DNA from: Halomonas sp.
GTDB lineage: Bacteria; Pseudomonadota; Gammaproteobacteria; Pseudomonadales; Halomonadaceae
NCBI RefSeq assembly: GCF_030457605.1
Contig: NZ_JAKDUR010000017.1
Location: 1 to 42,088, forward strand
DNA: 42,088 nucleotides
Direction: 5' to 3'
The translations under genes were made by a program, and so were the position numbers. The notes under the pieces were generated by a model. The model did no database searches. It was given only the letters and a program-made list of their open reading frames with translations, and was not told where the DNA came from. Shown in pieces: positions 9,063-17,777 of the stretch (the first letter of the stretch is position 1; every line of letters begins with the position of its first letter).

Positions 9063-10481
9063 ATGACATCCTCGCTGCTTGGTTTAAGCATTGCGCTGAT
9101 TTACCTGCTTGGCATTGTATCGGCCATCATGGCGCTGATGTCGAGCCGTACGTCCCAGGGGGCGGTGGCATGGATTATCTCGCTTTTGACCTTTCCCTAC
9201 GTAGCGGTGCCAGCTTATTGGCTGTTTGGCCGGCCGCGTTTTTACGGTTATGTGTCGGCGCGTGGTGCCCGTGACAGCATATTGCGTCAGGTTTTATCAC
9301 GTTATCGGGATAACGTGATGCCGCATCTTGCTCAGCCGGGCAGTGCAGAAATTCAGGCAGTGGAACAGCTGGCCATGATGCCCCTGACCCGGGGGAACCA
9401 TGCCTCGCTGCGGATTGACGGCAAGGCCACCTTTGACAGCCTGTTTGATGGGTTGACACAAGCGCAGGACTATATTCTGCTGCAGTTTTTCATCATTCGT
9501 GACGATATGCTGGGGCGCCAGCTTCAAAGGCATTTGATCCGGGCTGCCCAACGCGGCGTACGTGTGTATTTTTTATATGATGAAATCGGCAGTCATGCGC
9601 TGAACGAAGGCTATTTGCACGACCTGGAGGCCGAGGGGGTGTCGGTCAGCGCGTTCCGGTCGTCGCGGGGCGTCAGGCACCGATTTCAGCTGAATTTTCG
9701 CAACCACCGCAAGGTAGCCGTAGTGGACGGCAAGACAGGCTGGGTGGGTGGCCTTAACGTGGGAGTGGAATATCTGGGGCAAAGCCCCCGCCACGGCGCC
9801 TGGCGTGATACGCACCTCATGCTGGAAGGGCCCAGCGTGCTGGGGCTGCAGGAAGCTTTCTGGGAAGACTGGCACTGGGCCACAGGGGAGGTGATCAGTC
9901 TGGAATGGTTGCCCCATACGACCCCAAAGGCAGACCATCGCGTGGTGGTGGTGCCATCCGGCCCGGCAGACGAGCAGGATACCGCCAGTCTGTTGGTACA
10001 AAATCTGATTCACAGCGCGCACGAAAGGCTTTGGCTGACAAGCCCGTATTTTGTGCCTGATCAAGGTGTGCAGGATGCGCTGCGACTGGCCGCCATGCGA
10101 GGCGTGGATGTTCGGGTAATGATGCCCGAGCGGCCTGATCATCTGTTGGTGTTTTTATCGGCGTTTGCCTTCCTGCCCGATATGCTGCGTGCCGGTGTAA
10201 AAATATACCGTTATCTACCTGGATTTTTACATCAAAAAGTCATTCTTATCGACGGCAGCGCCGCAAGCGTGGGCACGGTCAATCTGGATAACCGCTCGTT
10301 TCGGCTGAACTTTGAAATTACCGCATTTATTCCCAGCGTCGATTTTGCCACTGAAGTCAGCAAAATGCTGGAACAGGACTTTACCCGCTGCCGCGAAGTC
10401 ACCCTGGAAGAGCTGCGCCAGCAGCCGCTATGGAAAAAAGTCATATCGCGCGCCGCTTATTTAACATCGCCTATTCAGTAG
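9063..10481 (+). CDS. cls: Cardiolipin synthase (phospholipase D superfamily)
   Basis: Joins phosphatidylglycerol molecules to make cardiolipin in the inner membrane. The 472-residue protein has two N-terminal membrane segments (about 4-25 and 36-55) and two HKD catalytic motifs: H215-K217-D222 in NHRKVAVVDG and H390-K392-D397 in HQKVILIDG. That arrangement matches ClsA-type enzymes. Both motifs are complete, so activity is expected. The gene lies between the fumarase terminator and a LysR-type regulator and is probably transcribed alone. In halophiles cardiolipin content often changes with salinity, which would fit this genome, but the sequence does not show how the gene is regulated. Confidence 0.92.
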   Translation: MTSSLLGLSIALIYLLGIVSAIMALMSSRTSQGAVAWIISLLTFPYVAVPAYWLFGRPRFYGYVSARGARDSILRQVLSRYRDNVMPHLAQPGSAEIQAVEQLAMMPLTRGNHASLRIDGKATFDSLFDGLTQAQDYILLQFFIIRDDMLGRQLQRHLIRAAQRGVRVYFLYDEIGSHALNEGYLHDLEAEGVSVSAFRSSRGVRHRFQLNFRNHRKVAVVDGKTGWVGGLNVGVEYLGQSPRHGAWRDTHLMLEGPSVLGLQEAFWEDWHWATGEVISLEWLPHTTPKADHRVVVVPSGPADEQDTASLLVQNLIHSAHERLWLTSPYFVPDQGVQDALRLAAMRGVDVRVMMPERPDHLLVFLSAFAFLPDMLRAGVKIYRYLPGFLHQKVILIDGSAASVGTVNLDNRSFRLNFEITAFIPSVDFATEVSKMLEQDFTRCREVTLEELRQQPLWKKVISRAAYLTSPIQ

Positions 10482-10578
10482 CCGGCATGGCAAAATACAC
10501 GATTTACAGCGGCCCTGGCCGGTCAGGCGACAACGTGCAGGCAGGCAGCAGCTCTTATCAGGCAAGAAGGAGACATGG

Positions 10579-11496
10579 GTGAACCTGGAAACGAAATGGC
10601 TGGAAGATTTTGTTGCCCTGGCCAATACACGCAGCTTTTCTGCCTCTGCACGGCAACGACACGTGACCCAGCCGGCTTTTAGCCGGCGCATTCGCGCGCT
10701 TGAACAGGCCGTGGGAGTCACACTGGTCGACCGCTCCACGACGCCGATTGGCCTGACCTCGGAAGGGCAGCTGTTTCTGGTGACGGCACGTAATCTCGTC
10801 GAGCAGCTCAATGAATCACTCAGCCACCTGCGCGGGCTGTCCATTGCCAACGAGGCGCTGGATATTGTCGCGGCGCATTCACTTGCGCTGAGCTTTTTCC
10901 CACCGTGGATTTCACGCCTGCAAAAAGGGTTGGGCGAGCTGCCTACCCGTCTGGTAGCGACCAACGTTGGTGAAGCCATTCACGTGTTACGTGAAGGCAA
11001 TTGCGACCTGATGCTGGCGTATTATGACCCGTTTGCCACGATGCAGCTTGATCAGGAAGTATTTCCGTCGTTTTCCATCGGCAAGGTCAAGATGCTTCCC
11101 GTTACGCTGCCGGGAAAAAATGGTGAGCCACGCTACTCGCTGGCCGGTGCAGAACCGATCCCATATCTGGCCTACACCCAGGGCGCGTTTTTGGGCCGTA
11201 GCGTGCGCATGCTGCTGAAAAACGATCCGTTGCGCATGCGCCTACGCACCGTCTATGAAACCGCCATGGCCGAAGGGCTCAAGGGCATGGTGCTGCAAGG
11301 CGTGGGAGTGGCGTGGATTCCCGATTTTTGTATTCGCGAAGAGCTGAAAACCGGTCGTCTGGTGCGCGCCGGTGAGGAGGCCTGGGATATTCCGCTGGAA
11401 ATACGGCTGTATCGCTGCTCGCTGGTCCACAAGCCCGGCGTGGAGAAACTCTGGCGGCAGATGATGGAACTGCCGCGCGACTTTCTTCAGGCCTGA
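10579..11496 (+). CDS. LysR-family transcriptional regulator, HypT-like
   Basis: The N-terminal winged helix-turn-helix (about residues 5-65) contains VTQPAFSRRIRALEQAVGV, the LysR recognition helix, and the rest is a periplasmic-binding-type effector domain. The opening NLETKWLEDF and the segment AAHSLALSFFP resemble E. coli HypT (YjiE), a hypochlorite-responsive regulator, so I place it in that branch; the assignment is from memory of the family pattern. The start is GTG at 10579, set by AAGGAGA at 10567-10573; a nearby ATG at 10575 is out of frame. It is convergent with the NMN adenylyltransferase gene, with 7 bases between the stops. Its targets cannot be read from the sequence. Confidence 0.82.
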   Translation: MNLETKWLEDFVALANTRSFSASARQRHVTQPAFSRRIRALEQAVGVTLVDRSTTPIGLTSEGQLFLVTARNLVEQLNESLSHLRGLSIANEALDIVAAHSLALSFFPPWISRLQKGLGELPTRLVATNVGEAIHVLREGNCDLMLAYYDPFATMQLDQEVFPSFSIGKVKMLPVTLPGKNGEPRYSLAGAEPIPYLAYTQGAFLGRSVRMLLKNDPLRMRLRTVYETAMAEGLKGMVLQGVGVAWIPDFCIREELKTGRLVRAGEEAWDIPLEIRLYRCSLVHKPGVEKLWRQMMELPRDFLQA

Positions 11497-11509
11497 TGGC
11501 GCATCAGGC
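11491..11509. terminator. Hairpin spanning both convergent stop codons
   Basis: GCCTGAT (11491-11497) and ATCAGGC (11503-11509) form a perfect 7-base-pair stem around GGCGC. The stem contains the stop codons of both the LysR gene and the converging minus-strand gene. There is no T tract on either side, so it may act as a transcript-end stabiliser or a weak bidirectional terminator. Confidence 0.4.
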
Positions 11510-12598
11510 GCCACTGCTGAAGTCGGCAGGCAGGCCGAGAAAGTTCTGAATGATGAAAAAGTGATCCTCGAACAGGCTGTCCGGCTCCAGGTCAGCAAGT
11601 GCCACCCAGCGAGCGTGATCACCGCCTTTGACCGGCTTCAGGCGTGGCAGCTGCTGATCCGGACGCAATGCGAAATAAAACGCTTCTGCCAGAGTGCGTC
11701 CGCGCCAGCTGCGGTGGGGCTCGTCAAACAAGCGCTGACCGCGTAGTGAACCTTTCAGTACCGGCTCCGGAACCTTGAGCCGAATGCGTTCCCGCAGCTC
11801 GCGCAGGCAGGCATCCAGCAGCCGCTCGTGAGGGCTGATAAACCCGCCTGGCAACGCATAAAGCCCTTTACCCGGCGCTGATGTGCGCCGTGACAGCAGA
11901 ATATGCCCCGATTGCACGACGACCGCATTAACGGTAACGAAAATGGGCGGATAGGGCGCATCGGCCCATGCCTTGCGATACTGGTCCAGCAGGCGCTGCT
12001 CTTCGATCAGCTGGTGGTAAAACGGTGTCTGACAAAAGTCATCAATACGTTCCACGACCCCTGGCGGCAAGTCATGAAAGGCGCCGGTACTTAGATAATC
12101 GGCGCTGGAAGCGGGCGAGCGAAACACGCGTTCGCGAATGTTGCTGGCGGAAATGCCCTCAACCAGCGGGACGCTGACCGATTCCCACTGGGGAAACAGC
12201 GACAGATAATAGCTTGATTGGCCGCGGCTGGCACCAATCAGCCCGATGCGTGGCAGGCGCGCATTATCCGGCGTGGTGAGGTTGCGTACCCGGCTTTGTA
12301 CGTCACGTACCCAGACGTCATCGTTGTACAGGGCATCCAGCAGCGGGGTGATTTCCAACCGCTGGTTGTCTTCGTCGTCAAACCCCGAGCGAAGCATGGC
12401 CTGACGCTCGTCAAAGCGCCATGGATTGCGCAGGGAGCGAGCCTGCCATGCCGAACCGACCAGCACGATAACCTGGCGTGCGCGTTTTAATGCCTCGCGT
12501 ATCACTGCCAGATGCCCCAGGTGAGGCGGCTGGAAGCGACCGATAAATACCAGGCAGTCGAAATCAAAGCTCGTCGCAGCCGGGCGACATTGAGGCAT
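11504..12598 (-). CDS. nadM: Bifunctional NMN adenylyltransferase / Nudix hydrolase
   Basis: Predicted to make NAD from NMN and ATP through the N-terminal half, with a Nudix domain at the C-terminus. The nucleotidyltransferase motifs are GRFQPPHLGH (20-29) and ISASNIRE (149-156), numbered from the ATG at 12598. The Nudix box occupies about 251-273, but reads RELRERIRL where the consensus is REUxEExGU, so one of the paired glutamates is arginine; this may weaken or change hydrolysis. I prefer ATG 12598 over GTG 12604 because AAGGA (12606-12610) lies 7 bases from the ATG but only one from the GTG. The gene converges with the LysR regulator and diverges from yihY across 235 bases. Confidence 0.87.
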   Translation of the reverse strand: MPQCRPAATSFDFDCLVFIGRFQPPHLGHLAVIREALKRARQVIVLVGSAWQARSLRNPWRFDERQAMLRSGFDDEDNQRLEITPLLDALYNDDVWVRDVQSRVRNLTTPDNARLPRIGLIGASRGQSSYYLSLFPQWESVSVPLVEGISASNIRERVFRSPASSADYLSTGAFHDLPPGVVERIDDFCQTPFYHQLIEEQRLLDQYRKAWADAPYPPIFVTVNAVVVQSGHILLSRRTSAPGKGLYALPGGFISPHERLLDACLRELRERIRLKVPEPVLKGSLRGQRLFDEPHRSWRGRTLAEAFYFALRPDQQLPRLKPVKGGDHARWVALADLEPDSLFEDHFFIIQNFLGLPADFSSGA

Positions 12599-12833
12599 GG
12601 TCACGTCCTTTTTATGCGGTACTGTTTATTCAGCATGTTTATACGGAAAAACGTGGATGATAAACGGCGTATGTTACGCCTGTGCCGAAGGACGGCATCG
12701 AGCGTGAACATCACGTGTATATAGCGCGCCATTATGGCAGTCGGGCAGGTAAGGTGTAACCTTCTCCGTCTGCGAAAATCGAGCGCGTCACGTATGCTAC
12801 GCAGTAAGACGAATAAAAACAGGGATGCCAATA

Positions 12834-13754
12834 ATGAAACGCACATTGATTTTCTGGAGCAAGGTTTTTCAAGATGCCGTCAGCGTATGGCTGGAGCGCA
12901 ACGCCTTCAGCTATGCCGGGTCGCTGGCGTTTTATACGCTTTTTTCTCTGGCTCCAACGGTGATTATTGCCGTCACTGTAATCGGTGTGGTGATGGGCGA
13001 GGAGGCAGCGCAGGGGCAGATTGTGGCGCAGCTACAGGGCACGCTGGGCCAGGACGCGGCGCTTGCCATTCAGGATGCGGTCACGCAGTCGCGCCCCGAG
13101 CAGGCCGGTATCTGGCCTACGCTGCTGGGCCTCGGAACACTGATGATCGGTGCGACCACCGTCTTTGCCCAGATGCAGTTTTCGCTCAATACGATTTGGG
13201 GGGTCACGGCAAAACCTACCTCCAACAGCCTGTTTATTTTTATTAAGAATCGCCTGTTATCAATGACGGTAGTGCTTTCCATCGGCTTTATACTGCTGGT
13301 GTCGCTGGCGTTGGGGGTCATGGTCAGCAGCATGCTGCGCGCCGCCAACGGCCTGTTGCCGTATACGGTGGTGCTGACGCAAGGGGCGGAATCGCTGGTG
13401 TCGCTGGGTGTTGTGATATTGCTGTTCGCGACGATTTTCAAGGTGCTGCCCGACGTGGTGCTGAGCTGGAAAGACGTGCTGATTGGTGCGGTGGTCACTG
13501 CCATCCTGTTTACTATCGGGCGCAGCGTGATTGCGCTATATCTGGCTTATACCGCCACAGCGTCGACCTACGGTGCGGCGGGCTCAGTGGTGATGATTTT
13601 GCTCTGGGTCTACTATTCGTCCCTTATTCTTCTGTTTGGCGCGGCGTTTACCCGAGCATTGCTCTTGCGTCGGGGGCGTAAACTGGTACCGCGCAACAGT
13701 GCTGTGCTGGTCAAGCGTGAGCTGGTTCACGATTTGGATGACAGCGAAGCCTGA
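12834..13754 (+). CDS. yihY: YihY/BrkB-family inner-membrane protein
   Basis: A 306-residue polytopic inner-membrane protein of the YihY family (once annotated RNase BN, a role since assigned elsewhere); its true function is unknown. The N-terminus WLERNAFSYAGSLAFYTLFSLAPTVIIAV is typical: ten or so residues of amphipathic helix followed by the first membrane span. About six membrane segments can be seen, and the family's late block YGAAGSVVMILLWVYYS is at about residues 242-258. I chose ATG 12834 because AGGG at 12821-12824 sits 9 bases upstream; the earlier ATG at 12825 directly abuts that site. It converges with the dehydrogenase gene at 13761. The 235 bases before it show only weak promoter-like sequence. 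Confidence 0.88.
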   Translation: MKRTLIFWSKVFQDAVSVWLERNAFSYAGSLAFYTLFSLAPTVIIAVTVIGVVMGEEAAQGQIVAQLQGTLGQDAALAIQDAVTQSRPEQAGIWPTLLGLGTLMIGATTVFAQMQFSLNTIWGVTAKPTSNSLFIFIKNRLLSMTVVLSIGFILLVSLALGVMVSSMLRAANGLLPYTVVLTQGAESLVSLGVVILLFATIFKVLPDVVLSWKDVLIGAVVTAILFTIGRSVIALYLAYTATASTYGAAGSVVMILLWVYYSSLILLFGAAFTRALLLRRGRKLVPRNSAVLVKRELVHDLDDSEA

Positions 13755-13760
13755 CTCGCC

Positions 13761-14699
13761 TCATGCGTCAACGAAGCCGGCCATGTTGTCGGCGGTTAAC
13801 GCAATCACCTTTTGTCGTGCTTCGGGCGTAATCCAGGCGTTGTGCGGCGTGATGATCAGGTTCAACGGCTCGGTCAGCGCATCAAGCAGCGCATGGCCGT
13901 CCCGGGGTGGTTCGGTGGGCAATGTATCAATACCCAGCCCACCCAGGAGGCCGGCGCGCAGGGCATCCAGAGCGGCATGCTCGTCAATAATGCCGCCGCG
14001 AGCGCAGTTGACGATCAGCAGTGACGTTTTGGCACGGGCCAGCCGTTTGGTGTCAATCAGGTGCCGGGTCGCTTCGGTCAACGGGCAGTGCAGGCTGAGT
14101 ACATCGGCTTCGGGCAGCAGTGCATCAAGCGACGGGCGCTGGTCGTTGGCTTCACTTCCCGGGCGAGCAGCAAAGCTTGTGCGCATGCCGAAGGCTTCTG
14201 CAAGGCGTGCAACGGCGTTGCCCAGTTCGCCCTGACCGACAATGACCAGGTGCTTGCCGGCAAGCTCCAGCGTAGGATGATCCTGTAGGCAGAAAAACTC
14301 GCTTTGCTGCCATTTACCCTCTGCTACGTCGCGTTGATAACGCGGTAGCCGGTTGGCCAGTGCAAGCATCAGCATCATGGCGTGCTGGGAGACGCTGCGG
14401 GTGCCGTAGCCGACGACGTTTTTGACCGTAATACCCCGGGCGCGAGCGGTGTCCATGGCAATATTGTTGACGCCCGTCGCCAGTACACAAATCAGCTTGA
14501 GTCGGGGTAGCGACGCCAGGGTGTCGGCATTCAATACGACCTTGTTGACGATGGCGATGTCGGCATCAACGAGCCGTTCATGGGCATTCTCGGCAGTGCT
14601 TTTATCGTGGACGGTCAAGTGGCCGACCTGATCGCGCAGGGGGGCAAGATCAACAGACGGTCCCAGACTTTGTGCATCCAGCAGAACGGCATGAACCAT
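13761..14699 (-). CDS. D-2-hydroxyacid dehydrogenase (hydroxypyruvate/glycerate type)
   Basis: An NAD(P)H-dependent D-2-hydroxyacid dehydrogenase of 312 residues. The substrate specificity is not certain; hydroxypyruvate reductase (glycerate dehydrogenase) is the nearest resemblance. The Rossmann dinucleotide site is IVGQGELGNA. The catalytic trio follows the family order: arginine in NCARGGIIDE, glutamate in LPTEPPRDGH and histidine in ITPHNAW. The family's early block LICVLATGVNNI is also present. AAGGAG seven bases before ATG 14699 supports the start. It is transcribed away from the fmdB-type gene across a 152-base spacer that carries the promoter of the latter. Confidence 0.88.
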   Translation of the reverse strand: MVHAVLLDAQSLGPSVDLAPLRDQVGHLTVHDKSTAENAHERLVDADIAIVNKVVLNADTLASLPRLKLICVLATGVNNIAMDTARARGITVKNVVGYGTRSVSQHAMMLMLALANRLPRYQRDVAEGKWQQSEFFCLQDHPTLELAGKHLVIVGQGELGNAVARLAEAFGMRTSFAARPGSEANDQRPSLDALLPEADVLSLHCPLTEATRHLIDTKRLARAKTSLLIVNCARGGIIDEHAALDALRAGLLGGLGIDTLPTEPPRDGHALLDALTEPLNLIITPHNAWITPEARQKVIALTADNMAGFVDA

Positions 14700-14757
14700 T
14701 TTTGCTCTCCTTTACGGGTTAAGCACCAGCGAGCCTTGCCCGCCGAGGGTAACAAAA

Positions 14758-14770
14758 GGGTATAATACCC
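14758..14770 (+). promoter_or_regulatory. Candidate promoter of fmdB-type gene, -10 within a palindrome
   Basis: A perfect TATAAT (14761-14766) is centred in the 13-base palindrome GGGTATAATACCC. A possible -35 (TTGCCC, 14736-14741) is 19 bases upstream, slightly too far. It would drive the zinc ribbon gene and, through it, aspS. Confidence 0.5.
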
Positions 14771-14851
14771 GCGTTTGAAATCCGCCGCCCGCTCTGTGCG
14801 GGCAGCCTGATCGGGGTAGACTGCTTTGAGTAGCGTTTTCAGGAGTTAAAC

Positions 14852-15127
14852 ATGCCCATCTACGAATATGAGTGCAAGGCCTGCGGTCATCGTCTGGAAA
14901 AGCTGCAGAAAATAAGCGCCGAGCCGCTGACCGACTGTCCGGCGTGCAAGCATGATACGCTATCGCGTCTGATCTCGGCAGCAGGCTTTCGTCTGGCTGG
15001 CGGCGGCTGGTATGAAACCGATTTCAAAACGGGCAGTAAAAAGAACCTGGCCGCTGACGGCGCCGGTGATAAAACGCCTGCGGCGACGGCTGGCAAACCG
15101 CCGAAAACGGGTGGTACAGCGGCCTGA
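14852..15127 (+). CDS. FmdB-family zinc ribbon protein
   Basis: A 91-residue protein beginning MPIYEYEC, the hallmark of the FmdB (CxxC-CxxC) family of small zinc ribbon proteins. The four zinc ligands are C8, C11, C29 and C32. The rest is a hydrophilic tail rich in Gly, Ala, Lys and Thr after GGGWYETDFK, also common in the family. The role is not established; it was named from a putative regulator of formamidase. It is regularly found just upstream of aspS in gammaproteobacteria, as here (69-base gap), so the two are probably co-transcribed. CAGGAG precedes ATG 14852. Confidence 0.9.
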   Translation: MPIYEYECKACGHRLEKLQKISAEPLTDCPACKHDTLSRLISAAGFRLAGGGWYETDFKTGSKKNLAADGAGDKTPAATAGKPPKTGGTAA

Positions 15128-15196
15128 GCAAGCCGCGCCATGAGCCCCGGTGCCGAACACGTTTAATTTTTGCTATGAAACACAACAGGATTTGAC

Positions 15197-16978
15197 ATGC
15201 GCAGCCATTATTGCGGCCAGCTGAACGAAACATTGGTGGATCAAACGATTACCGTTTGCGGATGGGTACATCGGCGTCGTGACCACGGCGGGGTGATTTT
15301 TCTTGATATGCGCGACCGCGACGGCATTGCCCAGTTCGTGGTTGATCCCGATACCGCCGATGCGTTTGCCAATGCCGACCGTTCGCGTAGCGAATACGTG
15401 CTGCGTATTACCGGCCTGGTGCGTTTGCGCCCGGCAGGCACCCAGAATCCGGAAATGCCCACCGGCATGATCGAGGTGCTGGCAAAAGAGGTCGAGATCC
15501 TCAACACCGCTTCCACGCCGCCGTTCCAGCTCGACGACCATGGCAAGGTTGGTGAAGAAGTCCGTCTCAAGTACCGCTACATCGACCTGCGCCGGCCGGA
15601 CATGATCGAGAAGCTGCGTCTGCGCTCGCGTATTTCCCACAGCGTGCGGGCGTTTCTGGAACAGGAAGGCTTCCTCGACATCGAAACGCCAGTGCTGACC
15701 CGCGCCACGCCGGAAGGCGCGCGGGATTATCTGGTGCCGAGCCGCACGCATCCCGGCGAGTTTTTCGCGCTGCCCCAGTCGCCCCAGCTGTTCAAACAAC
15801 TGCTGATGGTGTCGGGCTTTGATCGTTATTACCAGATTGCCAAGTGTTTCCGCGATGAAGATCTGCGCGCCGATCGTCAACCGGAATTTACCCAGATCGA
15901 TATCGAAGCCTCCTTCGTTGAAGAAAGCGACATCATGGGCATTACCGAATCCATGATTCGCCAACTGTTTGGTGAGGTGCTGGATGTTTCCCTGCCCGAG
16001 TTTCCGCGCATGACCTGGCATGAGGCCATGCAGCGCTTCGGCTCGGACAAGCCCGACCTGCGGATTCCGCTGGAACTGGTTGACGTTGACGACCTGATGA
16101 AAGACGTCAACTTCAAGGTGTTCTCCGGCCCGGCCAACGCTGACGACGGTCGCGTTGCCGCGCTCAAGGTGCCCGGCGGCGGTTCGCTTTCACGCAAGGC
16201 CATCGATGAATACACGCGCTTTGTGGGCATTTACGGCGCGAAGGGGCTTGCCTGGATCAAGGTCAACGAGCGTGCCAAAGGCATCGACGGGCTGCAGTCG
16301 CCCATCGTCAAGTTCATGGACGGCATTATTGAAGAGCTGCTTGATCGCCTGGATGCCAAAGATGGTGACATCATCTTCTTTGGTGCCGACAAGGCCAACA
16401 TCGTCAATGAGGCCATCGGTGCGCTGCGCGTGCGCCTGGGCGCGGACCTTGAGCTTTACACCGAAGACTGGGCACCTCTGTGGGTGGTCGACTTCCCGAT
16501 GTTTGAAACCGATGGCAGCGGCCGTTTAAGTCCGTTGCATCACCCATTTACTGCGCCTTCCTGTACGCCGGAAGAGCTCAAGAACGACCCGGCCCGGGCG
16601 CTTTCCCGCGCCTACGACATGGTGCTCAACGGCACCGAGCTTGGCGGCGGTTCCATCCGTATCCACGATCAGCAGATGCAGAGCACCGTGCTCGACATTC
16701 TGGGTATCGGTGAAGAAGAGGCCCAGGAGAAGTTCGGCTTCCTGCTGGATGCCCTGCAGTACGGTGCGCCGCCTCACGGCGGTCTGGCCTTTGGCCTTGA
16801 CCGTCTGGTGATGCTGATGACCGGTGCGACGACCATCCGCGAAGTTATTGCCTTCCCCAAAACCCAGAGCGCGGCCTGCCTGATGACCGATGCGCCGGGG
16901 GAGGTCACGGCCGAGCAGCTGAAGGATCTCAATATTCGTCTGCGGCAAAAAGCCAAGGCAGAAGAGACGACCGCATAG
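15197..16978 (+). CDS. aspS: Aspartate--tRNA ligase, probably non-discriminating
   Basis: Charges tRNA-Asp with aspartate. The 593-residue enzyme has the N-terminal OB fold that binds the anticodon (about 1-105), class II motif 2 with [18 protein letters not shown], the bacterial GAD insertion in the middle, and motif 3 [12 protein letters not shown] near the C-terminus. In the anticodon-binding region it has RRRDHGG with H30 and RPAGTQN with G81. The Pseudomonas aeruginosa enzyme, which also charges tRNA-Asn, carries the same residues, whereas E. coli has leucine and lysine, so I infer a relaxed enzyme that feeds GatCAB. A strong terminator follows at 17010. The start is clear, as [10 protein letters not shown] is conserved. 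Confidence 0.96.
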   Translation: MRSHYCGQLNETLVDQTITVCGWVHRRRDHGGVIFLDMRDRDGIAQFVVDPDTADAFANADRSRSEYVLRITGLVRLRPAGTQNPEMPTGMIEVLAKEVEILNTASTPPFQLDDHGKVGEEVRLKYRYIDLRRPDMIEKLRLRSRISHSVRAFLEQEGFLDIETPVLTRATPEGARDYLVPSRTHPGEFFALPQSPQLFKQLLMVSGFDRYYQIAKCFRDEDLRADRQPEFTQIDIEASFVEESDIMGITESMIRQLFGEVLDVSLPEFPRMTWHEAMQRFGSDKPDLRIPLELVDVDDLMKDVNFKVFSGPANADDGRVAALKVPGGGSLSRKAIDEYTRFVGIYGAKGLAWIKVNERAKGIDGLQSPIVKFMDGIIEELLDRLDAKDGDIIFFGADKANIVNEAIGALRVRLGADLELYTEDWAPLWVVDFPMFETDGSGRLSPLHHPFTAPSCTPEELKNDPARALSRAYDMVLNGTELGGGSIRIHDQQMQSTVLDILGIGEEEAQEKFGFLLDALQYGAPPHGGLAFGLDRLVMLMTGATTIREVIAFPKTQSAACLMTDAPGEVTAEQLKDLNIRLRQKAKAEETTA

Positions 16979-17009
16979 TCCGCGTCATGTTGCGTGTCCG
17001 ACTTGCCTG

Positions 17010-17038
17010 CACCGGCGCCCTGGGGCGTCGGTGTTTTT
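17010..17038 (+). terminator. Intrinsic terminator after aspS
   Basis: The stem pairs CACCGGCGCCC (17010-17020) with GGGCGTCGGTG (17023-17033) through one G-T wobble and a very tight loop, followed by TTTTT at 17034-17038. It lies 32 bases after the aspS stop and separates aspS from ruvC. Confidence 0.9.
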
Positions 17039-17082
17039 GTCTGACGTGAGGCAACCGGCAGCTGCAAAGGAGTGGTATCGCC

Positions 17083-17634
17083 ATGGCACAGGATCGTTTG
17101 CCTGCCACGCGTATTCTGGGCATTGATCCCGGCTCGCGGATTACCGGCTACGGCATTATTGATGTCACTGGCAGCAAGCCACGCTATGTAGCCAGTGGCT
17201 GCATTCGTACCGGGACGGGCGAACTGGAGCAGCGCCTGGCGCAGATTTACGCCGGACTTGCCGAAGTATTGGGGCTGCACCGGCCGGACAGCATTTCCAT
17301 CGAGCGGGTGTTTCTGGCCAAAAATCCCGATTCTGCGCTCAAGCTTGGCCAGGCCCGGGGCACTGCGCTGGTCTGCATGGCAAACCATGGCCTGGCGGTT
17401 GCTGAATATGCCGCACGTCAGGTCAAGCAGGCAGTCACCGGTCAGGGGGGCGCGGATAAAACCCAGGTGCAGCATATGGTGACGGCCATTCTGGGGTTGT
17501 CTGCCACGCCCCAGGAAGACGCCGCCGATGCGCTGGCCATTGCGCTCACCCACGCTTACGCCCAAAGCGGCCTGTTGGCCACGGCAGGCTCCGGGCGGGG
17601 CCGGCGTCGCAGCAGCGGGCGTTGGCGGCTTTAA
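17083..17634 (+). CDS. ruvC: Holliday junction resolvase RuvC
   Basis: Homodimeric endonuclease that cuts Holliday junctions at the end of homologous recombination, working with the RuvAB motor. The 183 residues carry the four acidic catalytic residues in their contexts: D15 in [11 protein letters not shown]74 in SIERVF, and D146 and D149 in QEDAADALA. The C-terminus is a short basic and glycine-rich tail (about 169-183), [11 protein letters not shown], which varies in the family. AAAGGAG lies upstream of ATG 17083. A 143-base gap with its own putative promoter separates it from ruvA, as in E. coli, where ruvC is also transcribed apart from ruvAB. Confidence 0.95.
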   Translation: MAQDRLPATRILGIDPGSRITGYGIIDVTGSKPRYVASGCIRTGTGELEQRLAQIYAGLAEVLGLHRPDSISIERVFLAKNPDSALKLGQARGTALVCMANHGLAVAEYAARQVKQAVTGQGGADKTQVQHMVTAILGLSATPQEDAADALAIALTHAYAQSGLLATAGSGRGRRRSSGRWRL

Positions 17635-17663
17635 CCCTGTTGGCTGCCCCCAGCGCTCAGATA

Positions 17664-17693
17664 CTGGTCAGCTGTACAGAGTGGCTTTATAGT
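17664..17693 (+). promoter_or_regulatory. Candidate LexA box and promoter before ruvA
   Basis: CTGGTCAGCTGTACAG (17664-17679) fits the LexA core CTG-N10-CAG with one change from the CTGT-N8-ACAG form. It overlaps a possible -35 (TGGTCA, 17665-17670) that is 17 bases from a -10-like TATAGT (17688-17693). E. coli ruvAB is a known LexA target, so the position makes sense. The interior of the box is not AT-rich, which lowers confidence. Confidence 0.5.
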
Positions 17694-17777
17694 ACGGTGT
17701 TGAAAGGGCGCATGGTGCGGCCCCGACAGTCGTTTATAAAAGCATATTCATGGATTTAAGCATAAGCGAGCGCCGCT

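Noticed and set aside
9063..10481. Phospholipase D-type protein as a possible toxin or defence nuclease
   Set aside because: N-terminal membrane helices, length and two standard HKD motifs fit cardiolipin synthase, and the neighbours are housekeeping genes.
12599..12833. 235-base divergent spacer between nadM and yihY, with inverted repeat AAGGT-GTA-ACCTT at 12751-12763
   Set aside because: I looked for an RNA gene, small frame or clear promoters and saw only weak -10-like stretches; the repeat is too short to call.
12834..13754. YihY as ribonuclease BN
   Set aside because: That old name was a misassignment; the protein is a polytopic membrane protein with no nuclease motif.
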